A program made the translations under genes and the position numbers. Below, in pieces: positions 43,480-52,612 of a stretch of DNA of 64,000 nt. The stretch covers positions 210,934 through 274,933 of the forward strand of contig NZ_JAIWOY010000004.1 of the NCBI RefSeq assembly GCF_020216525.1. Direction: 5' to 3'. The notes beneath the pieces were generated by a model. The model searched no databases. It saw only the letters and a program-made list of their open reading frames with translations, and was not told the origin of the DNA. Position 1 is the stretch's first letter. Every line of letters begins with the position of its first letter. The stretch is from Nocardioides nematodiphilus (lineage in GTDB: Bacteria > Actinomycetota > Actinomycetes > Propionibacteriales > Nocardioidaceae).

Positions 43480-44307
43480 TCAGACCGTCGAGGTCTGTTG
43501 GGCACTCGTGGCGCCGCCCTTGTTGGTCTTGGCGATCTGGACCTGCCCGTACACGTGCGCGCGCAGCTCGGTGAAGCGCGGCATCGAGCGGGTCTCGAGC
43601 TGGTCGCGCTCGGCCGGCAGGTCGATGGCCAGGTCGTCCTGGACGACCGTCGGCGAGCTGGACAGGACCAGCACCCGCTCGGCGAGGTAGACCGACTCGT
43701 CGATGTCGTGGGTGACGAAGAGGATCGTCATGTTGTGCCGCTTCCAGACCGCACGGACCAGGTCCTCGAGGTCGGCGCGGGTCTGCGCGTCGACGGCCGC
43801 GAAGGGCTCGTCCATGAGCAGCACGCTCGGGTGGGTCGCCACGGCGCGGGCGATCGCCACCCGCTGCTGCATGCCGCCGGAGAGCTGCCACGGGTAGCTC
43901 TTGCGGGCGTTCTCCAGCCCCACCGAGGTGAGGGCCTCGTCGACCCGAGCCCGGCGCTCGGCCTTGGAGAGCTTGGCGACCTTCAGCGGGAGCTCGATGT
44001 TGCCCTCGACGGTGAGCCACGGGTACAGGCTGCGGCCGTACTCCTGGAAGACCACCGCCATCCCCTTGGCCGGGCCGTTGACCTTCTTGCCGTCGAGGAC
44101 GACGGTGCCCGAGGTGGGCTGCATGAGCCCGGCGATGCACTTGAGCAGGGTGGTCTTGCCGCTGCCGGACGGGCCGACGAGGCAGGCGAACTCGCCCTCG
44201 TGGAGGTCGAAGGTCAGCGATCGCACCGCCTCGAACTCGCGGCCGTCGCGACGGTAGACCTTCTGGACCTGGCTGACGCTCAGCCGGACATCCTGGCGCT
44301 CAGACAT
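43480..44307 (-). CDS. ABC transporter ATPase, NitT/TauT type
   Basis: 275 aa. Walker A GPSGSGKTTLLK, Q-loop VFQEYGRSLYPWLT, signature LSGGMQQRVAIARA, Walker B VLLMDEPFAAVD, and H-loop FVTHDIDES. It powers uptake through the permeases at 44300 and 45067. It starts within the 3' end of the permease gene (8-nt overlap). Confidence 0.94.
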   Translation of the reverse strand: MSERQDVRLSVSQVQKVYRRDGREFEAVRSLTFDLHEGEFACLVGPSGSGKTTLLKCIAGLMQPTSGTVVLDGKKVNGPAKGMAVVFQEYGRSLYPWLTVEGNIELPLKVAKLSKAERRARVDEALTSVGLENARKSYPWQLSGGMQQRVAIARAVATHPSVLLMDEPFAAVDAQTRADLEDLVRAVWKRHNMTILFVTHDIDESVYLAERVLVLSSSPTVVQDDLAIDLPAERDQLETRSMPRFTELRAHVYGQVQIAKTNKGGATSAQQTSTV

Positions 44308-45070
44308 TGGCGCTCTCCTTCAATCCTTCGTACCACCCGAGGACGCGCCTCTGGACGAGTTGGAACAACACCGACAGCGCCACGCCGATCAGACCGAGCA
44401 GCACGATGCCGCTCCACATCTCGGGGATGGCCACCTGGTTCTGGAAGTTGATCGTCGCGTAGCCGATGCCCTCGGTCGCGGCGAACATCTCGGACGTGAC
44501 CATGAGGACCAGTCCGACGGCGAGGCTCTGCCGGATCCCCGCGAAGATCTGCGGCGAGGCCGCCGGCAGGACGAGGTAGCGCAGCCGGTCGAGGCCACGC
44601 AGGCCGTACACCTCGCCGGTGCTGAGCTGGACCTCGTCGATGGACGCGACGCCCTTGACCGTGTTGAGCAGGACCGGCCAGATGCAGCCGAGCACGATCA
44701 CGGTCACCTTCATCGCGTCGTTGATGCCGATGACGAGCAGCAGCACCGGGATCAGGATCGTTGAGGGCACGGCGCGGAGGAACTCCAGCAGCGGGCCGAG
44801 CAGCCAGCGCACCCAGTCGACCGAGCCGATCACCACACCCAGGCCGATGCCCAGGGCGATGGAGATGATCAGGCCGGCGGCGAGGCGGGTCAGGCTCGGC
44901 ACGACGTCCTTGTGGAAGCCGTCGCCCAGCCAGACCGTACGGAAGGCGTGGACGAGCGGTCCCGGCTTCGGGACGAAGAAGCTCGTGCCGTTGCGGCTGG
45001 TCGCCCACCACAGCACGATCAGCAGAGCGGGCAGGCCGACGAAGTAGAGGAATCGCTTCAGCAGCTTCAT
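44300..45070 (-). CDS. ABC transporter permease, NitT/TauT type
   Basis: 256 aa, about six helices. The EAA-loop region (GVASIDEVQLSTGEVYGLRGLDRLRYLVLPAASPQIFAGIRQ) contacts the ATPase. It pairs with the permease at 45067, so the channel is probably a heterodimer. Confidence 0.92.
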   Translation of the reverse strand: MKLLKRFLYFVGLPALLIVLWWATSRNGTSFFVPKPGPLVHAFRTVWLGDGFHKDVVPSLTRLAAGLIISIALGIGLGVVIGSVDWVRWLLGPLLEFLRAVPSTILIPVLLLVIGINDAMKVTVIVLGCIWPVLLNTVKGVASIDEVQLSTGEVYGLRGLDRLRYLVLPAASPQIFAGIRQSLAVGLVLMVTSEMFAATEGIGYATINFQNQVAIPEMWSGIVLLGLIGVALSVLFQLVQRRVLGWYEGLKESANV

Positions 45071-45912
45071 GACTTCACTCCTCCGCGCACCGACGCGTGC
45101 CAGAAGAGCAGCCGGCGCTCGAGCAGGCCCATGAGGCCGTTGACGAGCATGCCGAGCACACCGCTGGTGAGGATCAGCGCGTACATCGAGGGTGTGGCGT
45201 CGTTGATCTGGGCGAGGGCGACCTTCTGGCCCAGGCCCGGGGTGCCGACGATCAGCTCCACACCGATGGACAGGATCAGGGCGACCGTCGCGGCGAGCCG
45301 GATCCCGGTCACGAGGTAGGGCAGCAGCGTCGGGAACACGAGGTAGCGGACCCGCTGCAGGTACGACAGGTGCATCGTGTGCGCGGTGTCGGTCGCGACC
45401 TTGTCGACGTCCGCAACGCCGTAGAGCACCTGGACCAGGACGATCCAGAAGCAGGCGAAGGCGACGATCAGCAGCTCAGCCTTGAGCACCGGGCCGTAGA
45501 GCAGGGCCGCGAGCGGGATCAGCGCGACCGACGGGATCGGGCGCAGGAACTCGATCGTCGAGTGGGTCGCCTGCCGCAGGAAGTCGCTCGAGCCGATGAT
45601 GACGCCGAGGACGATGGCGCCGAGGGTGGAGATCACCAGGCCTAGCAGCCACGCCCGCAGGGTGTAGCCGGTCGCGGTCCAGAAGTCGGCGTAGCCGAGG
45701 TTCTGGAAGAACTGCGGCAGCACGTCGGACGGCGGCGGGAGGAAGTGCGGGTCCACCGGACCGATCTCGGAGAAGATCTGCCAGGCGAAGAGGGCACCCA
45801 CGATGCCGAGGGCACCGAGGAGGGCCGGCAGGCCGCGCTCGAGGAGGGAGGCCCGGCGACGCGGCGTCGCCGGCGGTGCGGCGAGCTGCACGTTGTCGTG
45901 TGCCACGCTCAT
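45067..45912 (-). CDS. ABC transporter permease, NitT/TauT type
   Basis: 281 aa, about six helices, EAA-loop DTAHTMHLSYLQRVRYLVFPTLLPYLVTGIR. Overlaps the second permease gene by 4 nt and follows the binding-protein gene after 67 nt. Systems of this family import small anions, including aromatic acids and sulfonates. Confidence 0.92.
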   Translation of the reverse strand: MSVAHDNVQLAAPPATPRRRASLLERGLPALLGALGIVGALFAWQIFSEIGPVDPHFLPPPSDVLPQFFQNLGYADFWTATGYTLRAWLLGLVISTLGAIVLGVIIGSSDFLRQATHSTIEFLRPIPSVALIPLAALLYGPVLKAELLIVAFACFWIVLVQVLYGVADVDKVATDTAHTMHLSYLQRVRYLVFPTLLPYLVTGIRLAATVALILSIGVELIVGTPGLGQKVALAQINDATPSMYALILTSGVLGMLVNGLMGLLERRLLFWHASVRGGVKS

Positions 45913-45979
45913 GGCGGAGATCCTTTCCGGGGGAAGCTTCAGGAGGAGCGGGCCGAGCCGAGTCCCGGCCCGCTCGGGG

Positions 45980-46966
45980 TCACTTGGTCCAGACCAGCTT
46001 CGACAGATCGGGCTCCTGCTGGATGATGCCGAACTTCTTCAGCAGGGTGCCGAACTGCGCGAGGGCGGCAGTGTCGAGGTGCTCGTCCCAGTTGATGAAG
46101 TCGGTCTTGGCGGCGACGGCCGGGTCGGTGCCGATCACCTTGGGCAGCTCGGCGCGGACCTCGTCGACGTGGCCCTGGGCGTACGTGAGCGTCTCGTCGA
46201 GGGCGGCGTCGAAGTTCGAGACCATGTCCGGCTTCGCCGCGACGGTCTTGCCGCCGGCGACGATGACGAGCTCGGCACCACCGAGGCCGGCCTTCTGGAT
46301 GAAGTCGCTGGCCACCGCGCCGCCGGCGCCCATGATCTGCTGCATGAACGGCGGGCCGGCCATGCCAGCGTCGATCTGGCCGCTGGCGAGCTGCGCGGCG
46401 ACCTGGTCGAAGCCGAGCTGGACGAAGGTCACCTTGCTCGGGTCGCCGCCGTCGAGCTCGACGGCCTGCTTGATGCCGATCTCGCCGATGCTGCCGAGGG
46501 CGTTGATCGCGACCTTCTTGCCGACGAGGTCCTTGGCCGACTTGATCGGCGAGCCCTTGCCGACCATCACGGCGACGGAGTCGGTCACGATGCTGGGGTT
46601 GTTCTTCGCGTAGCCGGCGACGATCTTGAGGTCGAGGCCCTTGGAGTCGGCGACCAGCGGGGTCGTCGGGCTGGAGAGCACGAAGTCGAGGCTGCCGGAG
46701 TTGACCGCCGGGAGCTGAGCGGCGCTGGACTGGCCCATCACGAGCTCGAGGTCGATGCCGTGCTCCTTGAAGAAGCCCTTGTCGATGCCGAGCTGGAAGG
46801 CGCCGACGGCCGAGGACGGGAACAGGCCGATCTTCACGTGGGTGAGCTTGCTGCCGCTGTTGTCGGCCGCCGCCTTGCCGCCGTCCACGGAGCCACCGCC
46901 ACAGGCGGTGAGGGAGAGCGAGAGGGCGACGCCGGTGGCGGCCACCGCGGCGAGGGTCTTCTTCAT
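45980..46966 (-). CDS. ABC transporter substrate-binding lipoprotein
   Basis: 328 aa. Lipoprotein signal peptide ending in the lipobox LTAC, then a SsuA/NMT1-like periplasmic binding fold (KIGLFPSSAVGAFQLGIDKGFFKEHGIDLELV, GQIDAGMAGPPFMQQI). ATG 46966 is preceded by AGGAAG; the frame is open to 47050. First gene of the import and monooxygenase operon, behind a good promoter at 47028-47057. It presumably captures the growth substrate or a pathway acid. Confidence 0.9.
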   Translation of the reverse strand: MKKTLAAVAATGVALSLSLTACGGGSVDGGKAAADNSGSKLTHVKIGLFPSSAVGAFQLGIDKGFFKEHGIDLELVMGQSSAAQLPAVNSGSLDFVLSSPTTPLVADSKGLDLKIVAGYAKNNPSIVTDSVAVMVGKGSPIKSAKDLVGKKVAINALGSIGEIGIKQAVELDGGDPSKVTFVQLGFDQVAAQLASGQIDAGMAGPPFMQQIMGAGGAVASDFIQKAGLGGAELVIVAGGKTVAAKPDMVSNFDAALDETLTYAQGHVDEVRAELPKVIGTDPAVAAKTDFINWDEHLDTAALAQFGTLLKKFGIIQQEPDLSKLVWTK

Positions 46967-47018
46967 GGTGCTTCCTACTTCCTTGCAGCTTCGCTGGCTT
47001 GGGTCAGGGTGTGACCCC

Positions 47019-47047
47019 CGTAACATCACACTAGTTCGGCTGTTACG
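47019..47047. promoter_or_regulatory. Inverted repeat overlapping the importer promoter
   Basis: CGTAACA (47019-47025) and TGTTACG (47041-47047), 7-bp perfect arms with a 15-bp spacer. It spans the -10 box and most of the spacer of the predicted promoter, a typical repressor position. Candidate regulators are the GntR or TetR proteins of this block. Confidence 0.6.
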
Positions 47048-47057
47048 CATTGGTCAA
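47028..47057 (-). promoter_or_regulatory. Predicted promoter of the importer/BVMO operon
   Basis: On the minus strand, TTGACC (47057-47052) and TAGTGT (47033-47028) are separated by 18 bp. The -10 box is 61 bp before ATG 46966. This 120-bp gap is clearly richer in A+T than the flanking genes. Confidence 0.6.
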
Positions 47058-47087
47058 TGGATATTGCATTTCTTTAGCATCGTGCAT

Positions 47088-48737
47088 TCAGGCGCGGAGG
47101 TGGGCCGCCCGGAAGACGGCACCGAGGGTCGCCTCGAGCTCCTGGGCGAGGCACTCCGCGGCCACGACGTGGTCGGGCCGGACGACGACGACCGAGGTCG
47201 GCCGGGCATCGAACCAGGCCTGCAGCGTGCCGAGGTCACCGACCACGACGACGCCGGGAGCGGCGTTCGTGGCGGCCCAGTGCAGCTGGGTCGACGGCAC
47301 GATCTGCACCAGCGCCCCGCCGAGGCGCTCCACCGCGGCGATCGCCTCCGCACCGAGGAGCGCGGTCGGGTCGTTGTTCCAGACCAGCACCCGCCAGCCT
47401 TGACCGGTGGCGTCGTCGAGCAGTCGGTCGACGCCGTCCGTCGTACGGACGGTGGGCTGCGGGTAGATCGTGCCCGCGACGCGCGGCACCTCTCGGTCCG
47501 GCAGCGTCTTGAACGTGGCGGCGGGCGTGTGCACCACCGCGCCGATGTCGTACTTCGGCTGCGGCTTGAACGCCTGGTTGCGGACGGCCGCCTGCTCCTC
47601 GGGGGTGCGCTGCGCGGCTGCTAGATCGCGCAGGCGGGTGCGCTCGGCGTCGTGGTCGGTCATCTCGTTGGCCATGCCCACCGAGATCGCGACCATCTGC
47701 TGGACGTGGACCAGCCGCTCGCTCTCGTACGTGTCGAGCAGGTCGTCGCCGGCGAGGCCCTGGACGACTGCGGCGAGCTTCCAGCCGAGGTTGACCGCGT
47801 CGCGGATGCCGGAGTTCCAGCCCTGGCCGCCGACGACCGGCATCACGTGGGCGGCGTCGCCGGCTAGCAGGATCCGACCGACGCGGAACCGCTCGGCGAT
47901 GCGGGCATGGTGGGTGTAGACGCGGCGGCGGATGATGTCGAGGCGCTTCGGGTCCGGGACGTGCTCGGCGAGCAGGTCGTAGATGAAGGCGTCGTCCTCG
48001 GCGAGGGACTCGGGCTCGTGCGGGAAGAGGGTGAACTCCCAGCGGCGCAGTCCGTGCGGCAGGGAGATCGAGGCGTAGCCGCGCTTGGGGTCGCCGCCGA
48101 AGACCGCGTGCGGGGTGCCGATCGGGTCGTTGCGCACGTCGATGACCAGGCCCTTGGACTCACGCGTCTCGCCCTCGAAGGTGAGGCCGAGGCGCTTGCG
48201 GGTCGAGGAGCTGCCGCCGTCGGCGCCGACGAGGTAGCCGGCGCTGAGCACCTGCTCCCCGCCGCCATCGGTCCGCAGCGTGACCTGCACCCCATCGGCG
48301 TCCTGGGTGGCGTCGAGGACCTCGGTCGCGAAGCGCACCTCGACATGCGGGAAGCGGTCGAGACCACCGAGCAGCACCTGGTCGACGAGCGGCTGGACGA
48401 AGCCGTTGCGGCGCGGCCAGCCGAACTCGCGGGTCGTCGGGTTGACCTCGGAGAGGATGGTGCGCTCCCCGTTGATCATGTAGATCTTCTGGTCCGGGAT
48501 GGTGTGCTCGAGCACCTCCTCGACGAGACCGAGCGTCTGCATCACCCGCAGCGCCTCGTCGTCGATGCCGACGGCGCGCGGGTAGTCGATCAGCTCGCCG
48601 AGGGCCTCGAGCACAAGGGTGCGCACGCCGCGCTGGCCGAGGAGGTTGGCGAGGGTCAGTCCGACGGGCCCGGCTCCGACGATGAGGACGTCGGCGTCGC
48701 GACCGGCCTGGCCGAGCGGCTCCACAGCGCTGGTCAT
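47088..48737 (-). CDS. MhpA-like FAD-dependent aromatic hydroxylase
   Basis: 549 aa. VLIVGAGPVGLTLANLLGQRG, LVGADGGSSSTRKRLG, and LLAGDAAHVMPVVGGQGWNSGIRDAVNL. Also IDYPRAVGIDDEALRVMQ, the substrate-side motif seen in 3-(3-hydroxyphenyl)propionate hydroxylase. It is the last gene of an operon with mhpB-, mhpC- and mhpD-like genes, so it most likely makes the catechol that the dioxygenase cleaves. Overlaps the aldolase gene by 4 nt. Confidence 0.88.
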   Translation of the reverse strand: MTSAVEPLGQAGRDADVLIVGAGPVGLTLANLLGQRGVRTLVLEALGELIDYPRAVGIDDEALRVMQTLGLVEEVLEHTIPDQKIYMINGERTILSEVNPTTREFGWPRRNGFVQPLVDQVLLGGLDRFPHVEVRFATEVLDATQDADGVQVTLRTDGGGEQVLSAGYLVGADGGSSSTRKRLGLTFEGETRESKGLVIDVRNDPIGTPHAVFGGDPKRGYASISLPHGLRRWEFTLFPHEPESLAEDDAFIYDLLAEHVPDPKRLDIIRRRVYTHHARIAERFRVGRILLAGDAAHVMPVVGGQGWNSGIRDAVNLGWKLAAVVQGLAGDDLLDTYESERLVHVQQMVAISVGMANEMTDHDAERTRLRDLAAAQRTPEEQAAVRNQAFKPQPKYDIGAVVHTPAATFKTLPDREVPRVAGTIYPQPTVRTTDGVDRLLDDATGQGWRVLVWNNDPTALLGAEAIAAVERLGGALVQIVPSTQLHWAATNAAPGVVVVGDLGTLQAWFDARPTSVVVVRPDHVVAAECLAQELEATLGAVFRAAHLRA

Positions 48738-49468
48738 GCGTTGCTCCTGAAGGTGTCGATGGTGTTCTTCGCCGCCTGGCTGACGAAGACGAGGTCGATG
48801 CCGAGGCCGACGTAGTCGACCAGCCCGTCCTCGATCAGTGCCTTGGCGTAGGCGGCGGACGCGCAGTAGCTGCCGAGCGTGACTCCCGCCGCGCGGACGC
48901 TCGTCGCGAGCTGGACGATCGCGTCGCGCACCGGGCCGTCGACCCAGTCGCCGCGACCGGGGAGGCCGTACGTCACGGCAAGGTCGGCGGGACCGATGTA
49001 GACCGAGTCGAGGCCCTCCACCGCGAGGATCTCCTCGACGTTCTCCAGCCCGGCACGGGTCTCGATCTGGATGATCGCGGAGACGGCCGCGTTCCCGGCG
49101 GCCGTGTAGTCGTCGCCGGTGTACAGCGCGGGCCGGGACGGCCCGAGGCTGCGTGCGCCGAGCGGCGGGTACTTCGTCGCCGCGACGAGGGCAGCGGCCT
49201 GGGCCGCGGTCTCGACGGTCGGCGCGATGATGCCGCGCGCACCGGAGTCCAGCAGGCGCAGGATCGTGGCGGGGTCGATCGAGCCGACGCGGGCGTAGGC
49301 GTGGGCGTTGCGCTCGCGCGGGATCGCGCGCAGCATCCGGCAGGCGTCCTCCAGGCCGACCTCACCGTGCTGCAGGTCGATGATCACGCCGTCGTAGCCT
49401 GCGGCCATCGCGAACTCGGTCACGGCCTGGGACGCGATCGCCTGGTGCAGCAGCGCAGGAGCGTTCAT
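48734..49468 (-). CDS. HpcH/HpaI-family aldolase
   Basis: 244 aa. GYDGVIIDLQHGEVGLEDACRML with the conserved Asp and His, IQIETRAGLENVEEIL (metal-binding Glu), and VYIGPADLAVTYG. Family members cleave 4-hydroxy-2-oxo acids to pyruvate plus an aldehyde. It takes the place of MhpE, which is absent here; no acetaldehyde dehydrogenase (MhpF) is seen in the window. The N-terminus is short compared with HpaI. Confidence 0.88.
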   Translation of the reverse strand: MNAPALLHQAIASQAVTEFAMAAGYDGVIIDLQHGEVGLEDACRMLRAIPRERNAHAYARVGSIDPATILRLLDSGARGIIAPTVETAAQAAALVAATKYPPLGARSLGPSRPALYTGDDYTAAGNAAVSAIIQIETRAGLENVEEILAVEGLDSVYIGPADLAVTYGLPGRGDWVDGPVRDAIVQLATSVRAAGVTLGSYCASAAYAKALIEDGLVDYVGLGIDLVFVSQAAKNTIDTFRSNA

Positions 49469-49926
49469 GACTTCTCCCCGTCGGCGAGCCGCTTGGCGTG
49501 CGCGGCGGCGTTGGCGCCGCCGAAGACCGGGACGATCTCGCGGCGCGCGAAGCGCCACTCGCCGTCGACCTGGCGGTACTGCTCGCGGAACTCGCCGACG
49601 CTGGCCGGCCTGAGGACGTCCTCGGAGGCGTCGCGGAAGGTCAGGTACGCGATCGTGCCGGTGAGGACGTCGCCCTCCCAGGAGAGCCGGATGCCGCCGA
49701 TGAAGTGCCGCCCGACCAGGTCGGTCTGCAGCGCTCGCTTCGCGCCCCAGGCCTTGATCGCCTCGCGGCCGTCCATCACACCGAGCGGACCGACGCTGAC
49801 CGCGTCCTCGGTGTAGAGCTCCCAGGTGGTGTCGGCCCTGTTGTGGTCCAGGCGCCACAGCAGCTCGGCGATGAGCTGCTCGATCGCGACGCGGGTCTCG
49901 GTGTCGACGCCGTACGTGGTGGTCAT
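49465..49926 (-). CDS. SnoaL/NTF2-like protein
   Basis: 153 aa with the cone-shaped NTF2-like pattern (AIEQLIAELLWRLDHNRADTTWELYTEDAVSVG, GREAIKAWG, GEFREQYRQVDGEWRFARREIVPVF). Such proteins are small isomerases, hydrolases or dioxygenase-like subunits. Not part of the standard mhp set, yet overlapped by the aldolase gene and 8 nt after the hydratase gene. Function in the pathway unknown. Confidence 0.8.
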   Translation of the reverse strand: MTTTYGVDTETRVAIEQLIAELLWRLDHNRADTTWELYTEDAVSVGPLGVMDGREAIKAWGAKRALQTDLVGRHFIGGIRLSWEGDVLTGTIAYLTFRDASEDVLRPASVGEFREQYRQVDGEWRFARREIVPVFGGANAAAHAKRLADGEKS

Positions 49927-49934
49927 CTCGGTCC

Positions 49935-50759
49935 TCAGCTGTTCGAATCGAGGGTCGCGGTGACGCGGCCCAGTCCGGTGATGGTGGCGATGCACTCGAC
50001 GTCGGCCGGCCACGGCTCGATGTAGCCGATGGAGCCCGACAGCAGGACCTCGCCGGCGCGCAGTGGCTGCCCGATCCGCAGCGCGGTCTCGGCGAGCCAC
50101 TGCACCGCGTTGATCGGGTCGCCGAGGACGTTGCTGCCCACACCGCGGGTGATCTCGACGCCGGCGGCGGTGGTGATCACCATCTCGACGCCGGCGAGGT
50201 CGACCTCGCCGTACGGGTGGCGCTCCTCCCCCAGGACGATGCCGTCGCAGCCGGCGTTGTCGGCGATCGTGTCGACGATCTGCCCGACGCTGCCCGGGTA
50301 GCGGAAGTCGACCAGCTCGAAGGCGGGCGTCACGTAGTCGACGGCGTCCTTGATGACGTCGAGGTCGGCGTCGAGGATGTCCTTGCCCAGGACGAAGGCG
50401 ACCTCCGCCTCGATCCGCAGGAAGTTGTGCTGCGAGGCCCGGCGCACGACACCGGAGGCGTGCACCATGTCGTCGTGCAGGATCCCGTAGTCGGGCTCGA
50501 AGACACCGACGCGCTTCTGCACGAGCGGGTTGGTCAGGCCGACCTTCCGGCCGGCCCGCTTCACGCCCAGCTCGGCCTCGCGACGGGTCGCGACCAGCTC
50601 GGAGATCCGGTACGCGGCGTCCAGGTCGTGCTCGGGCAGCCGCGGGCTGACGAAGTCGATGGTCGTGACGGCGCGACGGGCCTGGTAGAGGTCGTCGGCG
50701 ATCTGCTCGATGAGGCTCTGCTCGGTGGTGCTCGGCCGGGGGGTGCTCTGCTCGGTCAT
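49935..50759 (-). CDS. 2-keto-4-pentenoate hydratase (MhpD-like)
   Basis: 274 aa. AGRKVGLTNPLVQKRVGV, RIEAEVAFVLGKDI, AFELVDFRYPG, and GSNVLGDPINAVQWLAE are hydratase-group features of the FAH superfamily. Adds water to a 2-hydroxypentadienoate-type acid after the MhpC-like step, giving the substrate for the aldolase. Coupled to the hydrolase gene (3 nt between them). Confidence 0.92.
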   Translation of the reverse strand: MTEQSTPRPSTTEQSLIEQIADDLYQARRAVTTIDFVSPRLPEHDLDAAYRISELVATRREAELGVKRAGRKVGLTNPLVQKRVGVFEPDYGILHDDMVHASGVVRRASQHNFLRIEAEVAFVLGKDILDADLDVIKDAVDYVTPAFELVDFRYPGSVGQIVDTIADNAGCDGIVLGEERHPYGEVDLAGVEMVITTAAGVEITRGVGSNVLGDPINAVQWLAETALRIGQPLRAGEVLLSGSIGYIEPWPADVECIATITGLGRVTATLDSNS

Positions 50760-50762
50760 GGT

Positions 50763-51638
50763 TCAGGCCTTCCGGGCGAGGAAGTCGAGGGCGTTGCGGT
50801 TGAAGGTCTTGGGGTCCTCCCACTGCGGCCAGTGCGCGGCGTCCTTGACGAGCAGGTACTCGCCGTCGGGGATCAGCCCGGCGAGGCGCTCGCCCAGGTC
50901 GGGGCCCCCGGAGGGCTCGTGGTCGGTCCAGACGAGGAGCGCCGGGACCGGGATCGCGGCGTAGTCCTCGTCGGTGACGCGGTTGCGGTAGCGGGTCTCC
51001 GCCTCGCGCAGCACCGCGATGTGGCGCATCGAGGCGCCGAAGCCCTCACGGGAGTAGACCGCCTGGCGGATCCTGACCAGCTCGTCGGTGATCTTCTCCG
51101 GATCGTGGATGACGACCTGGAGCCGCTGCTTGACGTTCTCGTACGTCGGCTCGGCGACCGCCTGCCGGCTCACCGACTGGGCGCGGTCGACGCGGGCCTC
51201 GTCGGTGACGCGGCCGCCGGGGGCGCTCAGGATCAGGGTGCGGACCCGGTCGGGGTGGTGGGCGGCGAACTTGATCGCGATCCAGCCGCCGAGCGACTCG
51301 CCGCACAGGTGCGGGCGCTCGAGGCCGAGGACGTCGAGCAGCCCGAGGAGGTGCTCCTCGTACTCGGGGATCTCGAGGTCGTGGTCGGTGAGCGTGGTGA
51401 AGCCATGCCCCGGGTAGTCGTACCCGATCACGCGGCAGCGCGACGCGAGGGCGTGGATGTTCTGCGTGAACGCCTCGATGTGGCCGGTGGTGCCGTTGAG
51501 CAGGACGATCGTCTCCTCGTCCGGCTCGCCGGTGCCGCCGACGGTCAGGACGCGGGTGCGCCACGGGCCCACCTGGACGTACTCGAGGGTGTGGGGCAGG
51601 TCGGCGATCGCCTGCCAGAACGTGATCTGGTCGCTCAT
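50763..51638 (-). CDS. MhpC-like meta-cleavage product alpha/beta hydrolase
   Basis: 291 aa. Nucleophile Ser in LCGESLGGWIAIKFA, oxyanion and HG-like region VLLNGTTGHIEAF, late Asp in VWTDHEPSGGP, and His in VKDAAHWPQWEDP. Cleaves the C-C bond of the ring-fission product made by the dioxygenase, whose gene overlaps its start by 4 nt. Confidence 0.9.
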   Translation of the reverse strand: MSDQITFWQAIADLPHTLEYVQVGPWRTRVLTVGGTGEPDEETIVLLNGTTGHIEAFTQNIHALASRCRVIGYDYPGHGFTTLTDHDLEIPEYEEHLLGLLDVLGLERPHLCGESLGGWIAIKFAAHHPDRVRTLILSAPGGRVTDEARVDRAQSVSRQAVAEPTYENVKQRLQVVIHDPEKITDELVRIRQAVYSREGFGASMRHIAVLREAETRYRNRVTDEDYAAIPVPALLVWTDHEPSGGPDLGERLAGLIPDGEYLLVKDAAHWPQWEDPKTFNRNALDFLARKA

Positions 51639-52579
51639 GCCCGGTCCTCGCTGATGGCAGCCTGGATCCCGAAGCCGGCGCCCCAGGTGGGCACGGCCCA
51701 GTAGCGGTCGACCGCCATCCGGTACGCCCCGGCGGTGGAGAGCGCGGCGTACGCGGCGATCCAGCTGCGCATCTCGTGCGCGGCGCTGCCGCCCTCGGCG
51801 AGGAACCAGTCGTTGGCCCAGGCGTCGACGGTGGACAGGTCGCCGGAGCGGAAGACGTCGAGGACGAGGGTGTCCCACTCCTCGTTCAGCGGCTCGCTCG
51901 AGGCCTTGCCGTCGGCGATCGCCTGGATGCCGGTCACGATCGCGCGCTCGCGCGCCGCCCGCTCCTCGCGGGTGGGGGCGTACGAGATGAGCCGCTCCTG
52001 GAGCGTCCCCGGCGCGCCGTCCCAGCGCGGGACGGGCGGGCTGTGCGAGATGCCGCCCGAGGCGAGCATCAGCACGCGCTTGTCGAGCTGCGCGGCGGCC
52101 TTGCCGAAGGCCTCACCCATGGCTCGGACGCGCTGCATCGGGGTCAGCGGGAAGCCGAGGGAGTTGACGAAGACCGGCACGATCGGGCGCGACAGCGGAG
52201 CGCCGAAGAGGAACTCGACCGGCTGCATGATGCCGTGGTCGACCTTCATCCGCTCGGAGCGTCCGAGCTCGACGCCCTGCTCGAGCACGAGGGCGTGCAG
52301 CTCGCGGGCGACCTCGGCGTCGACCGGCACGGAGCCCGAGGTGGTGCCGTAGTCACCCACGCCCTCGGCCTGCGCGCCGACGGTCCACGGCGTGATCAGC
52401 GAGTACAGGTGCCCGTTGAAGTGGTCGGGGCCGAAGACCACCACGACCTCCGGGTCGAACTCCTCCACGAAGGTGCAGACCTCGGCGATGGCGGCGTCGA
52501 TCTCCGCCTTGATCGTCCCGCCGGGGTCGACGTTGCCGAACGACGGTGCGTGGGACAGGGCGGCCACGGCCAGAGCCAT
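51635..52579 (-). CDS. Class III extradiol dioxygenase, MhpB-like, copy 1
   Basis: 314 aa. VAALSHAPSFGNVDPGG, VVFGPDHFNGH, KVDHGIMQPVEFLFG and LASGGISHSPPVPRW carry the conserved His residues expected for Fe(II) and catalysis in the LigB superfamily. It opens a catechol ring next to the hydroxyls (2,3-dihydroxyphenylpropionate 1,2-dioxygenase type). First gene of a six-gene unit ending with the MhpA-like hydroxylase. A palindrome lies 34 bp upstream. Confidence 0.92.
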   Translation of the reverse strand: MALAVAALSHAPSFGNVDPGGTIKAEIDAAIAEVCTFVEEFDPEVVVVFGPDHFNGHLYSLITPWTVGAQAEGVGDYGTTSGSVPVDAEVARELHALVLEQGVELGRSERMKVDHGIMQPVEFLFGAPLSRPIVPVFVNSLGFPLTPMQRVRAMGEAFGKAAAQLDKRVLMLASGGISHSPPVPRWDGAPGTLQERLISYAPTREERAARERAIVTGIQAIADGKASSEPLNEEWDTLVLDVFRSGDLSTVDAWANDWFLAEGGSAAHEMRSWIAAYAALSTAGAYRMAVDRYWAVPTWGAGFGIQAAISEDRA

Positions 52580-52612
52580 CTCGGGTTCCTCTCGATTGCT
52601 TGAACCTTGTTT

